Positions 26,351 through 39,231 of a stretch of 64,000 bases of DNA are shown one piece after another. The DNA comes from Sipunculus nudus. Its lineage: Eukaryota > Annelida > Sipuncula > Golfingiida > Sipunculidae. A program made the position numbers and the translations under genes. The DNA lies in contig CM049312.1 in assembly GCA_026874595.1 (NCBI GenBank), positions 25,971,956 to 26,035,955 on the forward strand, given 5' to 3'. The first letter of the stretch is position 1, and each line of letters begins with the position of its first letter. The notes below the pieces were generated by a model. The model was not told the DNA's origin, searched no databases, and was given only the letters and a program-made list of their open reading frames with translations.

Positions 26351-28142
26351 AGACAAGGGGCGAATACTTTGCAAATGTATTTGAATACGAATACGAATGC
26401 TCAATAATTCCATGAATTTGAGTACGAAAGTATTTGAATAAGAATGCGAATACTTTCAAAATATATTCATGAGTGCATTAATGAATACATTTTATAAAAT
26501 TAATTTAATAATCATTTATTTCTAATGAATTATTATAAAAAAATCTTTTTAAGATGATATTATGATAATTTCTTATTATAATTATATTTGGCATAATATT
26601 TGTAATAATTAATGAATATCTAAACTCTATTATCACTTTTCTTAATGCTCCTCTTAGGTAGGGATAATCTGTAATTAATGAAAAACAGATAACCCGTTTT
26701 AATTAAGCATGATAAATACTAAATTAGCATGACGTATAGTGAACTTTTTTTTCATATACTTCTTCTACAATGTATATAAAGTTAAGGGTTACACAAAGCA
26801 AAGTTTTATTCAAAGATACTCCAGGGCGAGTGTGGTATCAGCTTAAAAACATTTCACACTTCCACTGAAAGGAATAATTAATTGGCTGTTTACAATTTAC
26901 ACCAGTGTACATTTGCTAATTAACTGACACTGAGGGAGCCACAGGAACCAAAGAGACTGTTGATCTGGGGAAGGCTAATATCAGAACATGGCTGATGAGG
27001 TAAACAGAGATAGTTATCACGATAGCAAGACTAAGTTGGTCACTGTTTCATCTGAACAGTCTTCACTGTTGTCCGTTTTCCAGGACAGAGTGTCTGGTCA
27101 AAGTACACTATACCTATCACAAACCATGGTATATCTGGTTTAAGACACGGTGCCTTCTGCCAAAACACAAATTTAACATATCATATACAGCTCCTGATTC
27201 TACGAGCGCTATAAGCAATCATACAGGTTCCATAGAAAAGCTATTATACATAACAACAGAGGGCACATTTTAGCTGTTAGTTTATCCTTTATTTTATTTA
27301 ATATTAAACATATTTTTCACTAAAAAACCTGTATAGATTATGTATACAGTAATTGAAAATTAATTAATTACTTTTCAAAAATAATTAAGTTTGTTACAGG
27401 TGCCCCTTTTAATGTGTGCAGCGGTCTTACAGATGATTGTTTTATTGTGCACACGGATGTTCCATGAGTTGTGGGCATTTTGTTTGTGTGCCACGCGTAA
27501 CTCGTGTTGTAGCGGCCTCGCCTGGCCGGATGTTGCAGGCTCGGTTTAATCCGCATTGGTTGAACCCTAGATACACAGCGTTCTTTGTTCTGGTATGTTC
27601 TTTGAACATGTGTACTGTGTTGGATTCTTTAGATTGTTCGAGCAATGGAAAATTCTAGGCTTGGGGCGAGAAGTTATAAATAGGGGGCTGTGTTTTAGAG
27701 CCGAGAGAGAAGTGAGAGAATATTCAAGCGGACACAGAAGAGTGTAAGTCAGTTTGTGGGACCTATTCCGATAAGTGCAGCAATTATAGATTTTCTTCAG
27801 ATTTTCTATATGGAGTCATGGTACATGGCATATGACATGGCTCCAACAAGTTTCACTGATGTTTTATATACCACAGACATTATTCATCAATAAACGTTTG
27901 TCAGATTAATAAATGAAAGAGAGTATTGCTTATGGTCATAGATGTTTATTACGCTACCAAAATCAAATTAAAATTGGTAAATTTGCAAAATAAAGTTTTC
28001 TTTGTTTATTCACTGAATACGAATACATTTTCAATGTAATCGAATGTGAATACGAATACATTTGAAATTTTATGAAAGTAATTGAATTACAAATAAGAAT
28101 TTGTGTATTTGAATACATTCCAATACGAATACCCCCAAGTCT
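26351..28142. mobile_element. hAT-like non-autonomous insertion with GAATAC-rich ends
   Basis: The left end reads AGACAAGGGG and the right end, reversed, reads AGACTTGGGG. Both ends carry many copies of GAATAC or its complement over about 120 bases. The element interrupts a repeat with a 115-bp period: the left unit stops at GGTCCAGGCC and the right unit resumes at GGCCCCTG, which rejoin cleanly if the element is removed. Flanking octamers TCCAGGCC and TAATGGCC agree at five of eight positions, consistent with an aged 8-bp duplication. No transposase frame is visible. A solo LTR lies inside it. Superfamily assignment is tentative. Confidence 0.55.
27392..27900 (+). mobile_element. Solo LTR of a retrotransposon (3' boundary uncertain)
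   Basis: It starts with TGTTACAGGTGC, has a TATA box TATAAATA at 27675-27682, a purine-rich start region AGAGCCGAGAGAGAAG, and a polyadenylation signal AATAAA at 27889-27894. This is the order expected of U3, R and U5. A second copy starts at 56114 and shares the promoter block. No coding region follows, so this is probably a solo LTR. The 3' end is not clear: no obvious CA terminus with a matching short target duplication was found between 27900 and 28000. It sits inside the hAT-like insertion at 26351-28142. Confidence 0.65.
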
Positions 28143-28260
28143 TAATGGCCCCTGAATGGCTGTGGACAGATCTCCAGCTAAGCTGAGGGCAGCCTTCATG
28201 ACCATAGGCAAACAGATATGATTCTTGTATATGAAGATGATGCAGGCTTCAGGACCAAAA
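28143..28260. repeat. Continuation of the 115-bp period repeat after the insertion
   Basis: The block begins GGCCCCTGAATGGCTGTG, matching 26232 onwards, and ends with ATGCAGGCTTCAGGACC, similar to the end of the left unit. It is the right half of the array split by the insertion at 26351-28142. Confidence 0.45.
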
Positions 28261-28751
28261 TTGATTTATATATGACGATGATGGTCAGAATTATAACCAA
28301 ATAGGACAACGGCAAAGCCTCCAGGGCCATAATATGTTTCACTAAGTTGCCACATTTATTCTGCATTGTTAATATAACACGAATTCAATACGTCTTGGTG
28401 AAAGTGCTGTACCATGTGGGCGTATTTATAAATAATTGATGTTAAGTAAGTTTGAAATCATTTGGTTTGTACAACAGTTCTGTGAGTGAGCATTTGCTTC
28501 AAGAATCGAGATCTGTATGTTAAGAGTGCAAGCATCTTTTAGACTGCTCCAATGAAACAGTATGGTTGTACAAACAGGATAAAACAAAATAACTGAACAT
28601 TAATATTATATATATATTCTATATAAATAGTGAAACAGTATCGGGATCGTGCACAAGTGGTCGTTATTTTGAGGTGGTTGCTAAATTTATATTGTCGATA
28701 AAAGCGAGGTTTTACTCTATATACCTACATAAAATTAATTATTGATATAAA

Positions 28752-29097
28752 TTTATAGAAGCCGTGCCTTTGTATTATAGAAGCCGTACCTCTGTCTTAT
28801 AGAAGCCGCGCCTCTTTATTATAGAAGCCGTGTCTCTGTATTATAGCAGCTGTGCTTCTGTATTATAGAAGCCGTGCCTCTGTATTATAGAAGCCGTGCC
28901 TCTGTATTATAGAAGCCGTGAATCATTATTTTAGAAGCCGTGCCTCTGTATTATAGAAGCCTTGCCTCTGTATTTCAATAGTCTTGCCTCTGTATTACAG
29001 AAGGCATGCCTCTGTATTATAGAAGCCGTGCCTCTGTATTATAGAAGCCGTGCCTCTGCATTATAGAAGGCCTCTACTGTATTATAGAAGCCCTGTC
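28752..29097. repeat. Minisatellite, 22-bp unit, about 16 copies
   Basis: Units follow TTATAGAAGCCGTGCCTCTG plus TA. I count 16 units, several nearly identical in the middle and diverged at the edges (for example one with GCAGCTGTGCTTC). The unit length is not a multiple of three and no frame stays open across it. Confidence 0.92.
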
Positions 29098-29099
29098 AC

Positions 29100-29430
29100 C
29101 TCAGGAGAGGTGAATATAAAGAAATACCTTATTGGACAAATAACATAAATCCATACATAAAGTGTTCACATAGTCAAAATAACAAAATGAACTCATTTAC
29201 ATCGTTTACCGCAACAGCCCACATAGGTTATATGCGGGAGGGTGCTAGCTTTGCTTCAATAAGCAGTAAATGTCCAATATCCCCGCGCAGGTTGGCCGGC
29301 TGACACACTTAATCTTTGGCGCTATGTTTTCCCTGCCGGCGCAGCCTTATCTGACAAACATTCCATTTTGATTAAACATCCTATCACGAATCAATCGCCA
29401 GAGAGCAAGTACTTCCATATCAGGTTGTGA
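29100..29430. promoter_or_regulatory. Candidate regulatory island
   Basis: Following the 22-bp minisatellite, this contains GCGCAGGTTGGCCGGC, CCCTGCCGGCGCAGCC and a GATA-type CTTATCTGAC, with no frame. GC content is well above the flanks. Confidence 0.22.
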
Positions 29431-29811
29431 CAATCGACCCCAGCAATGACGTAAAACGAGACCTTGCTTTTGACTGTTTGCTCAGACCCATGTCAGGACG
29501 GACCTTTTTTCGATCACTGTCTGATAATCGTGGTGTTTGGGACCATTTAAGGAAACGTGTAAATCAACAGAGCCCGACCTTTCAGACTCTAGCGAGCTTC
29601 TCCTGGTGTTTCAAGCCCCCGGGTCGTATTGTAATAACATCAGTCACGTGCATAAATACACACATTTCACACAAATTTAAGTAAACAATTCACACTCACA
29701 AGCTTTTCTATATAATCCTGTTCCGTATGCCCAACTGCTTATATAAGATAAGCAAGATGGCGTATCTCATTTAAAATCGCAATTCCTTTTATCCAAACTG
29801 CAATGTTTCCC

Positions 29812-29882
29812 CTCTCTCTCTCTCTTTCTTTCTCTCTCTCTTTCTCCCTCTCTCTGTCTCTCTCTCTCTCTCTCTCTCATAT
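29812..29882. repeat. CT-rich microsatellite
   Basis: An imperfect (CT)n tract of about 70 bases contains scattered TTTC and CCC interruptions. A smaller CT and CA tract lies at 30025-30062. Confidence 0.85.
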
Positions 29883-29889
29883 ACATATA

Positions 29890-32800
29890 CAAGCATACAC
29901 ACATATAAGTGTTAATTTATTCTTTTAAAAAGGGAGGTATATACACAAAAGCACACATTACAGAAGCGCGTGAAAATACACATATACGACAAGGGACTCA
30001 TACAAGGTCACAGAGTAAGTCGCCTCTCCCTCACTCTCACTCTCTCTAAAACACACACACACCTACACAAAAAAAAATTCAAATGAAAATGTGAATTTCT
30101 TGTATACATATAACATTAGAAACTGCTATTTACCGGATACAAAATGATATACACTTGATAAATGAATTAAACACAACTCGCTTTGGACTGGGTTTAGATT
30201 TGGGAAGGACATTTACAAATACAAGGTTATTAATACAACCATGTGTTCGTCCACCATACGTAATATGTAGTAAAGTGGGCCTAGAATCTCGACGAGCTAA
30301 CCTGGTTATAGGTTCCAAAACAGCTGTGGCAAATGTCTGCAGGAAAGTATTGAATAATTCAAAGTTTAAAACTATGTATATTTAGGCCACGGTGTTACCA
30401 TACAAGCACTTCAAAGTATACACTGACCTTCCGCACAGGTGCTATGCAGCTGCGAGGTCCATTTATGTATTTTTTATTTCAGAGATGGGACACAATGCGC
30501 AGTAATACATGAAAAGCAGACGAGTCATGTGCATTTTACTGTGTTCAATTTTATTTCCGTTAGAAAACATTTCTTCAAGCTGATCGATTGTATTTATTGA
30601 TAAAAGTTATTTGTAATAGGTTGATTATGAAAGATATGAAAAACTTCATCTTTTAGGCGTAAGCTTTTAAGTTCTTTCATGTTTAATCCAATCAACATAT
30701 GTTAGCTAAAACATGTAATAATAATACATTTACCGGTTTCCCGGAAGCCTTTTTTAATTATTCTTGTTTTTTTTTTGTTACTATTGAAATAATGGCACGC
30801 AGGTGTTAAGATGAATAATATAATTATGATAAGTTTACCTAAATTAAAAAAAATGAGGCCATGTGCCCGTGTCACTCGATACTTTAGACTTTCAGGTAAC
30901 ACTTTATTTGATATATCAGATATTTTGAGCCCCTGCCTGTCCCCTCTCTCTCTCTCTCTTGTTCTACCCCCCCCCCCCCCCCCACCCCTAAAACACACAA
31001 ACACTTAATGCATATGCCAATAACTACATATTTTTAATCATTTATAAAGTATACACTCTATATATAACTAATATGTCATGTGCAGCCACCAGTTCACATA
31101 TTAGCGACTTGTAGATTAGCGAATGTTGAGAACTTTAGAGCTGGTATAAAGACGAATCCTCTCAGACTCCTAAAGCTGAAATAAAAAATATTGTCCAAGT
31201 ATGAGCATTAACCCGGATGATATTCCCATATCATCAGCAAATGAATTATACTAATAAATATAATGCATCACTGTTACAACACATGCCCTTGTTCGTCCCC
31301 TGGGCTGCTTGTATTTCTTTAATTGTTCGTGTATAAAGAATGTAAAATGTAGATCAATCAGCAGTTACATCAATACCATTTTGTATATTAGTTCATATAT
31401 GTGTGCCAGAAATTCAGAAGCGTGCAGTGGGGGAATTTTCTTGTAAAATTATTTTGATTGCAAATAATTGCACACAAATTTCCTATTTGCTACCTTCCTT
31501 GCCATAAACCTGAGTGCTGAAGTTAGCAGACAATACATATGGAATGTTTCCAGGCGATAAATTGCGATTATTGTAAACTAACTTCTCCCAAGCAGTTAGA
31601 TATTATATATGTCTATCTCAACTCTATTATGATTATGATTACTATGACCTCTTTAGTAGAAATCTTAGAAATATTGCTTATAGTTTGGCCTAAAATAAAT
31701 AAAATAGAATATCAGGACAGATTCTTTTGCTGAAAAAAGTCACATTTTTAAAGTGAAGTTTCTTTTTAATCGCCTCGGTTGTAAAAAGAGGAAATACTGT
31801 AATACAGGTGAAATCGAAGATAACACCATGAACGCGGCACACTCTTTTCCTAAACGTGTGTCATGGGAAGTCCTATGTTGTCGACGTTCAGATTGTCAGA
31901 CACCACAATTTAATGCTATATCACATTAATGATGAAAAACGGTCCAAAACAGAATAATATTTCATTACTTAGTGTTGAACCCACCATAACAATGTGTAGG
32001 TTCTTTATACGTTTATGTAGAAGTGATAAAACAGCCCACATCCCTCCAATCACGGATCCAGATTATCATTAACATAAATGTTTGATTAGGTCTCCATGCA
32101 AAAGTACATGTAGCCAGCTAGCAGTGATTATGATTAATGTAATACCATCTGCGGTTATTGTTTATCGGGTAGAGTTACAGGTCTTTAGACTGATAAACAA
32201 GTTACTGTGTTTATTGATAATGGCGGGATCGATTGAACGCCATCTGGTGCAGGGCCTGCATTATTAACAATTAAGTGGATGTTTTGTTTTAACGTGTATG
32301 AATTATTAACTGTCCACTCCCACTTACTATAGTTGATACGTGAGGGGGAAAAAGTCTATTTAAAATTATAATAACAGAATCCAAGAAAGTACCTCTTCAT
32401 TTTAAGAGAACTAATATTATATTATATATGCGATATTATATATTACTTTGCTAAACCAATTATGAAATTAAATACATTGCCTTTATATATGATCATTATA
32501 TAATTTGTCATATCATACGTACAATAATGATTAGTATACAATTTGGTATAATAATGAATGAAAGGCGGTCAGTATATACTTTACTGGATGGGCACTATCC
32601 TGTTCCGATTGTTACCGTCTGATACACGGTACCTGGTATATAATGCTTACAATAATTGCCACCAGTAATTAGTTCTGAGTGTTTTTGACAGTAATACATG
32701 CATTAATAAAATTTTATAGCGATAAACAAGCTGTCTATATACTTTTTCTTATACACTCTGCTGTAGAATGTATGTATTTCTGCTATCATTATATGCACAT

Positions 32801-34200
32801 ATATGTTATCCTGTGTGTTCGCTTCCTCGAACAGTGTATATCAACTATATAGCATGGTGATTTTAATCATGGAACGGTGAAACCAGCAGTTTCACCATGA
32901 GCTATGGAGGTTACCATTATAGCTAAATTGACAAACGCGACGGCGTTGACGGACTGTGTGAAGGGTCCACAAAACCTTACGGCTGACGCCGGGACAATGA
33001 GGTTAATTAATTGAAACCCACACGAATGCTCTCCTGTCGATAGCCTGTCTAAAGTTCCTGCTGAAAAAGGAAAACCCAGAAAACTGGGTCACGTGCAGAC
33101 ATAACTAATAACAGATCATTAAATGAAACTGCCGGGACAAAAGTGAGGTCCTATTAAAAAAATATAAATCAGAGAAAAATTGATCCAAAGACGTTTTCTT
33201 TAACGTAATCAGTGCTATTACTCATGAAGTACTTGTGCGTATAATAACATCTGGCCAACTAAAGTCTTCCAACTAAGCGCAAAATCTAATATTCATATGA
33301 CTGGCGATAAGAATATTTGTAATAAGCTGAGGTGCACCTGGCCTGTATCAAGCAATATCCCACACTTTATGTCAATGACCAAAATCTTTTATTTTTTTTA
33401 TTTTGCCTGTGTGTTCACAAGTTATCTAATTCTCACTGAATATTCAAGAAATTAAAGTTGATCAGAGCCACTATGTGTATAAATTTCAAAATAACTACGA
33501 CTTCTTGTAACTGTCATACGATCTCCACCAGTATGGATCTTTATCCATGGCTAATAGTTTGGATAGATCTAAAGTTCGGTAAAACCGAACTGAAATGTGT
33601 TCCTTTCTTCTTGAGTTTTCATTCATGAGCTGAAAATGCTTACGTCACATTTCCATGATTTGCATATTATTATAAAATTATGAAAGATATCGCTACCGAA
33701 TTTGCCACTTGAACAACATAGGTTAAGGTCACTTAAACTGGGTCAAATTAAATTGGCCATAGTACGGTATATTTCGAGCACGTATCAATGAAATCGGATG
33801 AAATAATAAGAAAAAAAAATTAATAATAATAATAATGCCAAAAACAAATATCTGCACCAATGGAATGGTGGAGATAATTAGATAAGGCGTAGGGGCTGAG
33901 GGCTGAATCCTGGAAGAATTGACATAAACTCAGCGTTGAACAGTGTCCGTATGTGAACTCACTCTTGTCTGTTTGTGCATATCTTTCTGATCAAAGAAAT
34001 ACCCCGGGATGCGGAAGTCTGATGGAAACATTTAGAAGCAATACTCATATAATCACTGGATAAGGAAGGCACACTTCAATGTAGGCATTAATCTGATAAC
34101 GTACTGGGGTTGACGATATTAGGTTACTATAGTGTACCAGCAAGTGGGAACATATTCGAGTAATCACTTTGATTACCTGATGGGCAGCCGTAGGAAAGAG
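29890..34200. other. Non-coding, AT-rich DNA
   Basis: Holds a C tract at about 30966-30983, AT-rich stretches near 32400-32530, a perfect hairpin AGTTCGGT-AAA-ACCGAACT at 33573-33591, and a GC-richer patch around 32930-33130. No gene is supported. Confidence 0.4.
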
Positions 34201-34204
34201 ACCG

Positions 34205-34540
34205 GTCGCCGACATGGCTGCACCGCCATAAAGTGTATTACACAACCTTTGGTTTCATTCTTTTTGTTCTATGGTATTATACGGATATTGACTTGTTAGG
34301 CTTATGTGAGTTTTTAAATCTTATTTTGCATATTGGATTTCACAAATATCCTTTTTGGGGGAAAAAAAAGATGTCGCCGACATGGCTGCACCGCCATAAA
34401 GTGTATTACACAACCTTTGGTGTCATTCTTTTTGTTCTATGGTATTATACGGATATTGACTTGCTAGGCTTATGTGAGTTTTAAATCTTATTTTGCATAT
34501 TGGATTTCACAAATATCTTTTTTGGGAAAAAAAATTTGCT
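34205..34540. repeat. Tandem duplication of a 168-bp unit
   Basis: GTCGCCGACATGGCTGCACC begins at 34205 and again at 34373, and the two 168-bp units are nearly identical throughout, ending in CACAAATATC, a T run, GGG and an A run. It is a recent single duplication. The spanning open frame is not credible as a gene. Confidence 0.92.
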
Positions 34541-35019
34541 CACGTAAACCTAAGTAATTTGTGCTAACATTATTCACAGTCCGATGTTTATTTGATGCAC
34601 TGGCGCTTGCAAGAGACTCTTATACAGTTTAATAAAACTACATTCTTGATGTTTCAGAAAGTCTCTATGAATCATTATTGGCTGATATCCAGTCGATTCA
34701 TGCAAATGATAGGAATGGAGCAATATAGTCAACTGGGTAAAATGTTATATTTTTAAACTGCACTATTCTTTTGATCTTTGGCATTGAAATAATTAGGGTA
34801 TAAAAATATTAGAAAAAAGTGACATGCAGTTCACAAACTACATGAACGGAATAAATCAAACCTTTGGAAACAAAAAGTGATATTTAGATCTTAAGCCACA
34901 GGGAGACCTTGATAATGTTATGGGATGTTAAATGTCTATTTTGTGGAATCGTGAGGGAATGGACAGCGCTCCAGATGCAGTTTCAACAATGTTTGAAGTT
35001 CACGAGAACATTCCTTTAC

Positions 35020-35335
35020 AAACGACATCAATGGCGTGTGTCTATCACTGGTCTAACAAACACGCAGGTTGATGACTTAGGGGCGTCAGTAATTCTCGCG
35101 AGATTTGACGAGTGTTTGTGACAGTTGTCCGCCATGCCATGGCGTGAGACCTGGTAGTCGGCACGGCGCCAGTTTGCGGCGCTGATATTCGTGTTCCGGG
35201 TCCTCCGAGACACGCATACTAATCGAGTGAATTGTCAATGTTACCCGCCGTTTCGTACGGGAAACCTCGTCTGGGACCCTTGGCCCTAACGTCAGACCTG
35301 TTAAGGCTTTAGACGCTATGATCGTGTACATGCAA
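35020..35335. promoter_or_regulatory. CpG-rich promoter-like block with TCTCGCGAGA
   Basis: This block is much richer in GC and CpG than its surroundings. It contains the palindrome TCTCGCGAGA (35094-35103), a known CpG-island promoter motif bound by BANP in vertebrates, and TCCGCCATGCC nearby, which resembles a YY1 core. Short frames on both strands are open but resemble nothing known. It may mark a promoter and first exon whose coding exons I cannot identify. Confidence 0.35.
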
Positions 35336-38170
35336 AATTTTATTAAACATATTGAGAGAGTGAAGTTCGACCGATCAGTTGGTGGTAATACATCTGTAGG
35401 TAAAAGTGAATAATAAAAGAAACATCTTGTAATTATTGAGTATTGTTCAGAAAATGAATATCATATGTATGGCTTAGATACTAGAGTTATTATACTGCCC
35501 CATACTAAGTTGAAAGGGAATGATACCGTCCTGTCCTTTAAGACCTAAACATTCTAGAAATGTGTATTCGAAAGGAAATTCAGCAAAGGGGGGTTACGAA
35601 AAACGTAGATGTGCAAACCATGATTCGACTGCTTTTTGCTTATCTCTCGGTTACAGGTTTACATAATACATATATATTTTCATGTGTGAATGCGTGCGCT
35701 ATCTATTGTTGTATGATGACAGTCTCTATTTTGTTCATTTCGTCTCATTTGAAATGCGACGACTGTGAGAGTTGAATATTGCATTGGTGTCAAATCTCTA
35801 TCAGCTCCATCAAACCTCTACCAACTCCTTTTGGAAAAGGACGTATGACGCATACAAGAGGGGTGAAGTAATAATGCCCACCGAACACAATGTAGGTCTT
35901 CCTATCTTTGGCAACTCGGAAAATCATTTGAATAAGGAAGGAAAGGACAGTTTTACCATCAGCCGTTTGTATCTAAATTGAGTGTAGGGAAATATTTACT
36001 GAAACACAATGGGTGGGTACCGATGAATTATTTAACACGTGGGTGTTATAATGGTGTTTTCATCATGAAATCCAGTTAAGATTTATATCATCATGATTTT
36101 TTTTAACTTTTCATGAAAAAAAAAAGTAATCACTAGTCGAACAATGGCCATCCTTTGGTGAATGTCAACATGAGGACCCTGCATTAAGATATTAAATATT
36201 TATGAATCCCACGTGCTTCTGGCGGGCACAGAGGCCGATTATCCCATTAAAGTACATCACATTTGCCGCCTACTAAAGAGAGAGAATTATTCCAATTGAC
36301 AGAGTAAGTCCCGTTGAGTCCAGACTACTTCCAAAGTGAAACATTACTAAAGGGGATCATGCTCTAAAATCCTTCTGATTTCCTTTGTACATTTTCAATG
36401 GATGCATGCCCAGACTCTTGGAAATTACATTTCTTCACAGTTTAATATTTTATTTTAAGGAGAACACTTAATTACAATTTATGTACATTTAAATATATCA
36501 AACTAAATGGATGGATACTCTTAGCCGGGATTAGGTATGAAGGGGGAATGCAATATTTACATCATATATCAAAATTAAGTTTTTCTTATTGATCTGTAAA
36601 GGATATGTGCTCTGTTTTACTGATCTATTAATAATTCGTTAGTGTTCTATAAACCACCTCAGATATATGTGACCTTTTCCTTGTAATACAATACATCCTG
36701 GGGAATGAGTGGAGAAACCAAAGGTTTGATTTGAGGTACTCCAAGCCCGCAAACTTGTTCCCTTGTGGACCCGCCACAATGGTACAAGCGTCAAGTACAA
36801 TTACCGAACCAGCTCAAAACAGTGAAAACACTGCCGTTATATGTGATTTAGACAGTACCAGGCATCCTTCTTTTGCAGGATGTTGGCGATCTCTCCTACC
36901 CTGAGCTGTTTATGTTTAAACCCGGTATGGTCTGAAAGATGGTCCGTATTCAAGGCACGGGGCGGTCCGGTGGCCCTGGTGATGTACTGCGATATGCGAT
37001 AGCCCCCGGGCTGGTAATTTATACCATTGTCACGTAACCATGGCAATATTTATTCTTCCCGTGAGAATGGCTCTTCCACCAACATTTTGTGCAGAATTCC
37101 CGATGGCGGCACAAGATATACATCACTAGCGCCTCCTTACGGCAGTACAGCCTCCTGTTTTTGTTCTCGTCTATTGCGAGTCAGTCTCGTAAATATTCGT
37201 GTCACCTTGGCGCTACAACTGAACAAAAAAGTACCATGTGTTAATAGCAAAAGCGCAAGTTCCCGCGCATGCCGTCATGTAAGGATCTACGGTTACACTT
37301 TAAATTACATGCTAAGCTACTGCAGTGTCTACGTGTGAGGTTTTCTGTTATGATGTGAAAAAAATTAGGGGTTTCCATGGTTATGACTCTTTGTAGCAGG
37401 ATTATGATTTGTGATATACTAGTATATTGACTTTGCCATATGTAAGGATTTATGCGTAACCTCTGAAAGATATACTGATGTTCTGCGCTTTGTCTTTTCT
37501 GTTTATATGGTGATACAATATAGTTATTTTTACATTAACAATGACTGCCTATTGTTTCTTCAGGACTTAGAACAAAGAGCATATGTAACAACTAAATATT
37601 TTTATGTGACCCTTGTTAAATCATCTGTTCGGTTCTTGTGTATAATTTTCCCCGGATAGGTAATATTTACATGTTAGCTTAGACCTAAACAAGAACATAA
37701 CTTAACCACTCCATTGAAGCAGCCATATGCCTTTTTGAAAATCATTAATAGGCTAGATTGGACTTACATCTGTTAAAGAGAATACTGTGATCTCGTTCAA
37801 GTATTTCAGATGTTAAAGCAAAGTCTATTCAGATTTTTGTTTTGATTCGCACGCAATGTCTATTTGAGTGGAGAAAATATCTTGTCTCATTTTTCACTCG
37901 TGATATTATGACAATTTGTTACAGTTAGATCTCTGCTCAAGCACATAGCCCCGCATGTAGCACATTGAAAAGCACATATAAAAGTAATGCTTAGAGCCAT
38001 TTTCCCTTTATGGAGCTCACTTGAAGATTTCACATCTATGGGGTTTCTCTCCAGAATCACCGGGGTTCAGTTAGCCGACATGAAGGGGAGGGATATTCAG
38101 ATTTACCAGTCACACGAATGACATTCCGCGTAAATAAAAAGTGTGTACACATGTTTAAGGGATTTCTTAT
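35336..38170. other. Non-coding DNA
   Basis: A GC-richer frame-free patch lies at about 36170-36330 and another around 36700-37300. Open frames there are short and unrecognised. Confidence 0.35.
36837..37043 (-). other. Open segment of unknown nature
   Basis: The minus strand is open for nearly 70 codons without low complexity, with the peptide run GGYRISQYITRATGPPRALN. It starts with no ATG in frame (a TTG is the only candidate) and has an in-frame stop shortly upstream. No family is recognised. The block is moderately GC-rich and might be a conserved non-coding element instead. Confidence 0.18.
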
Positions 38171-38185
38171 TTGTTAGTTGGCCAT

Positions 38186-38187
<2 letters not shown>

Positions 38188-38236
<49 letters not shown>
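38188..38236. repeat. GT then GA microsatellite
   Basis: (TG)n of about 14 bases is followed by (AG)n of about 36 bases. Confidence 0.9.
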
Positions 38237-38240
<4 letters not shown>

Positions 38241-38389
38241 ACCGTAGCTGGTCCGTTTTGGTCACTTTGGCTTGTGGCCAGACAGTTCAAGGATGTCAGG
38301 CCAGGGGCTCATCGCATCGTCCAGTTCCTGAGAAACCACCACACAGTCAAATCAATAAGGAACAAGGGATCCTTCTCCAGGAAAGCTAA

Positions 38390-38776
38390 GTAATTTACAA
38401 AAGCCACGGAGAATCACTGAATGGCACAGTCTGACCCCGCGGACCGTACGCCCATGGAGCCGCCATTTAAACCCTTTCCTTCATTACTGACAGGAATTGA
38501 GCGGGATGAATACTTCGTTTCGTGTTCTAAACAGCCTTGACGACGCTTATACTGCTTCTCAATCTGTACAAACATGCCGTCCCAAAATTAGGTCAGTCCG
38601 GCAGAGAGCACTTCCGACATATCATTCCCAGGGTCCTTTGGGGCATCAGATATGAATGGTCAGTTTATCGCCCATATAAATGAAAAGGGCATCCAGGGGT
38701 CACTCAGCAGGACTCAGGCAACCATGACTGGAGTTTAACTGATGAACGACCGACTTAAATTAATTGATTCAATTGT
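38390..38776. promoter_or_regulatory. GC-richer ORF-free island next to the hAT MITE
   Basis: Contains GGAGCCGCCATTTAAACCC, TTGAGCGGGATGAATAC and AGGGTCCTTTGGGGCATC; no frame is open. A regulatory role is inferred from composition only. Confidence 0.2.
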
Positions 38777-39231
38777 CAGGGGCGTAGTCAGGGGGTGACA
38801 CAGGGGGCCATGGCACCCCTCCCCCACCCACCCCTATCCTTTTTTTGCATTTAATATTAACGACAAACGTTGGAGACACATAAAATGGGTATGAAGATCA
38901 GAGTATGCATGTAATTTTTGAAACATGAAAATATAAGATAAATGTCCATGAAAACAACCAAGTTTCATTTTACTGTACACTTACATCTGCAGGGGAACAA
39001 TTTACACATAAAAAGAGATATATTTCTCAAATTGTCATGGGATTACTAAGAAACAAGAAAATGAATCATGCCTCCCAAAACAAGTGATTAATAAATAATA
39101 ATTTCTCTTGTTTTCATTCTTCAGAGTTCTATACTGATTCTTATTTTTTTAAACACACTTTGGCCGCGGGTACCCTGCAACCCCACAGCCCCCATGGCAC
39201 CCCCTTCCCGTGACCCCTGGCGACGCCCCTG
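38777..39231. mobile_element. hAT-type MITE, 455 bp
   Basis: The left end CAGGGGCGTAGTCAGGGGG matches the reversed right end CAGGGGCGTCGCCAGGGG, the classic CAGGGGCG start of hAT elements. Both ends then contain CCATGGCACCCC-type sequence. The interior is AT-rich and non-coding. An 8-bp target duplication is not evident, so the insertion is old or a product of deletion. Confidence 0.75.

Noticed and set aside
28752-29097. A CRISPR array
   Set aside because: Units are contiguous 22-bp tandem repeats without unique spacers, in a eukaryotic context.
34233-34484. An 83-codon frame with a repeated hydrophobic segment
   Set aside because: It is produced by the 168-bp tandem duplication.
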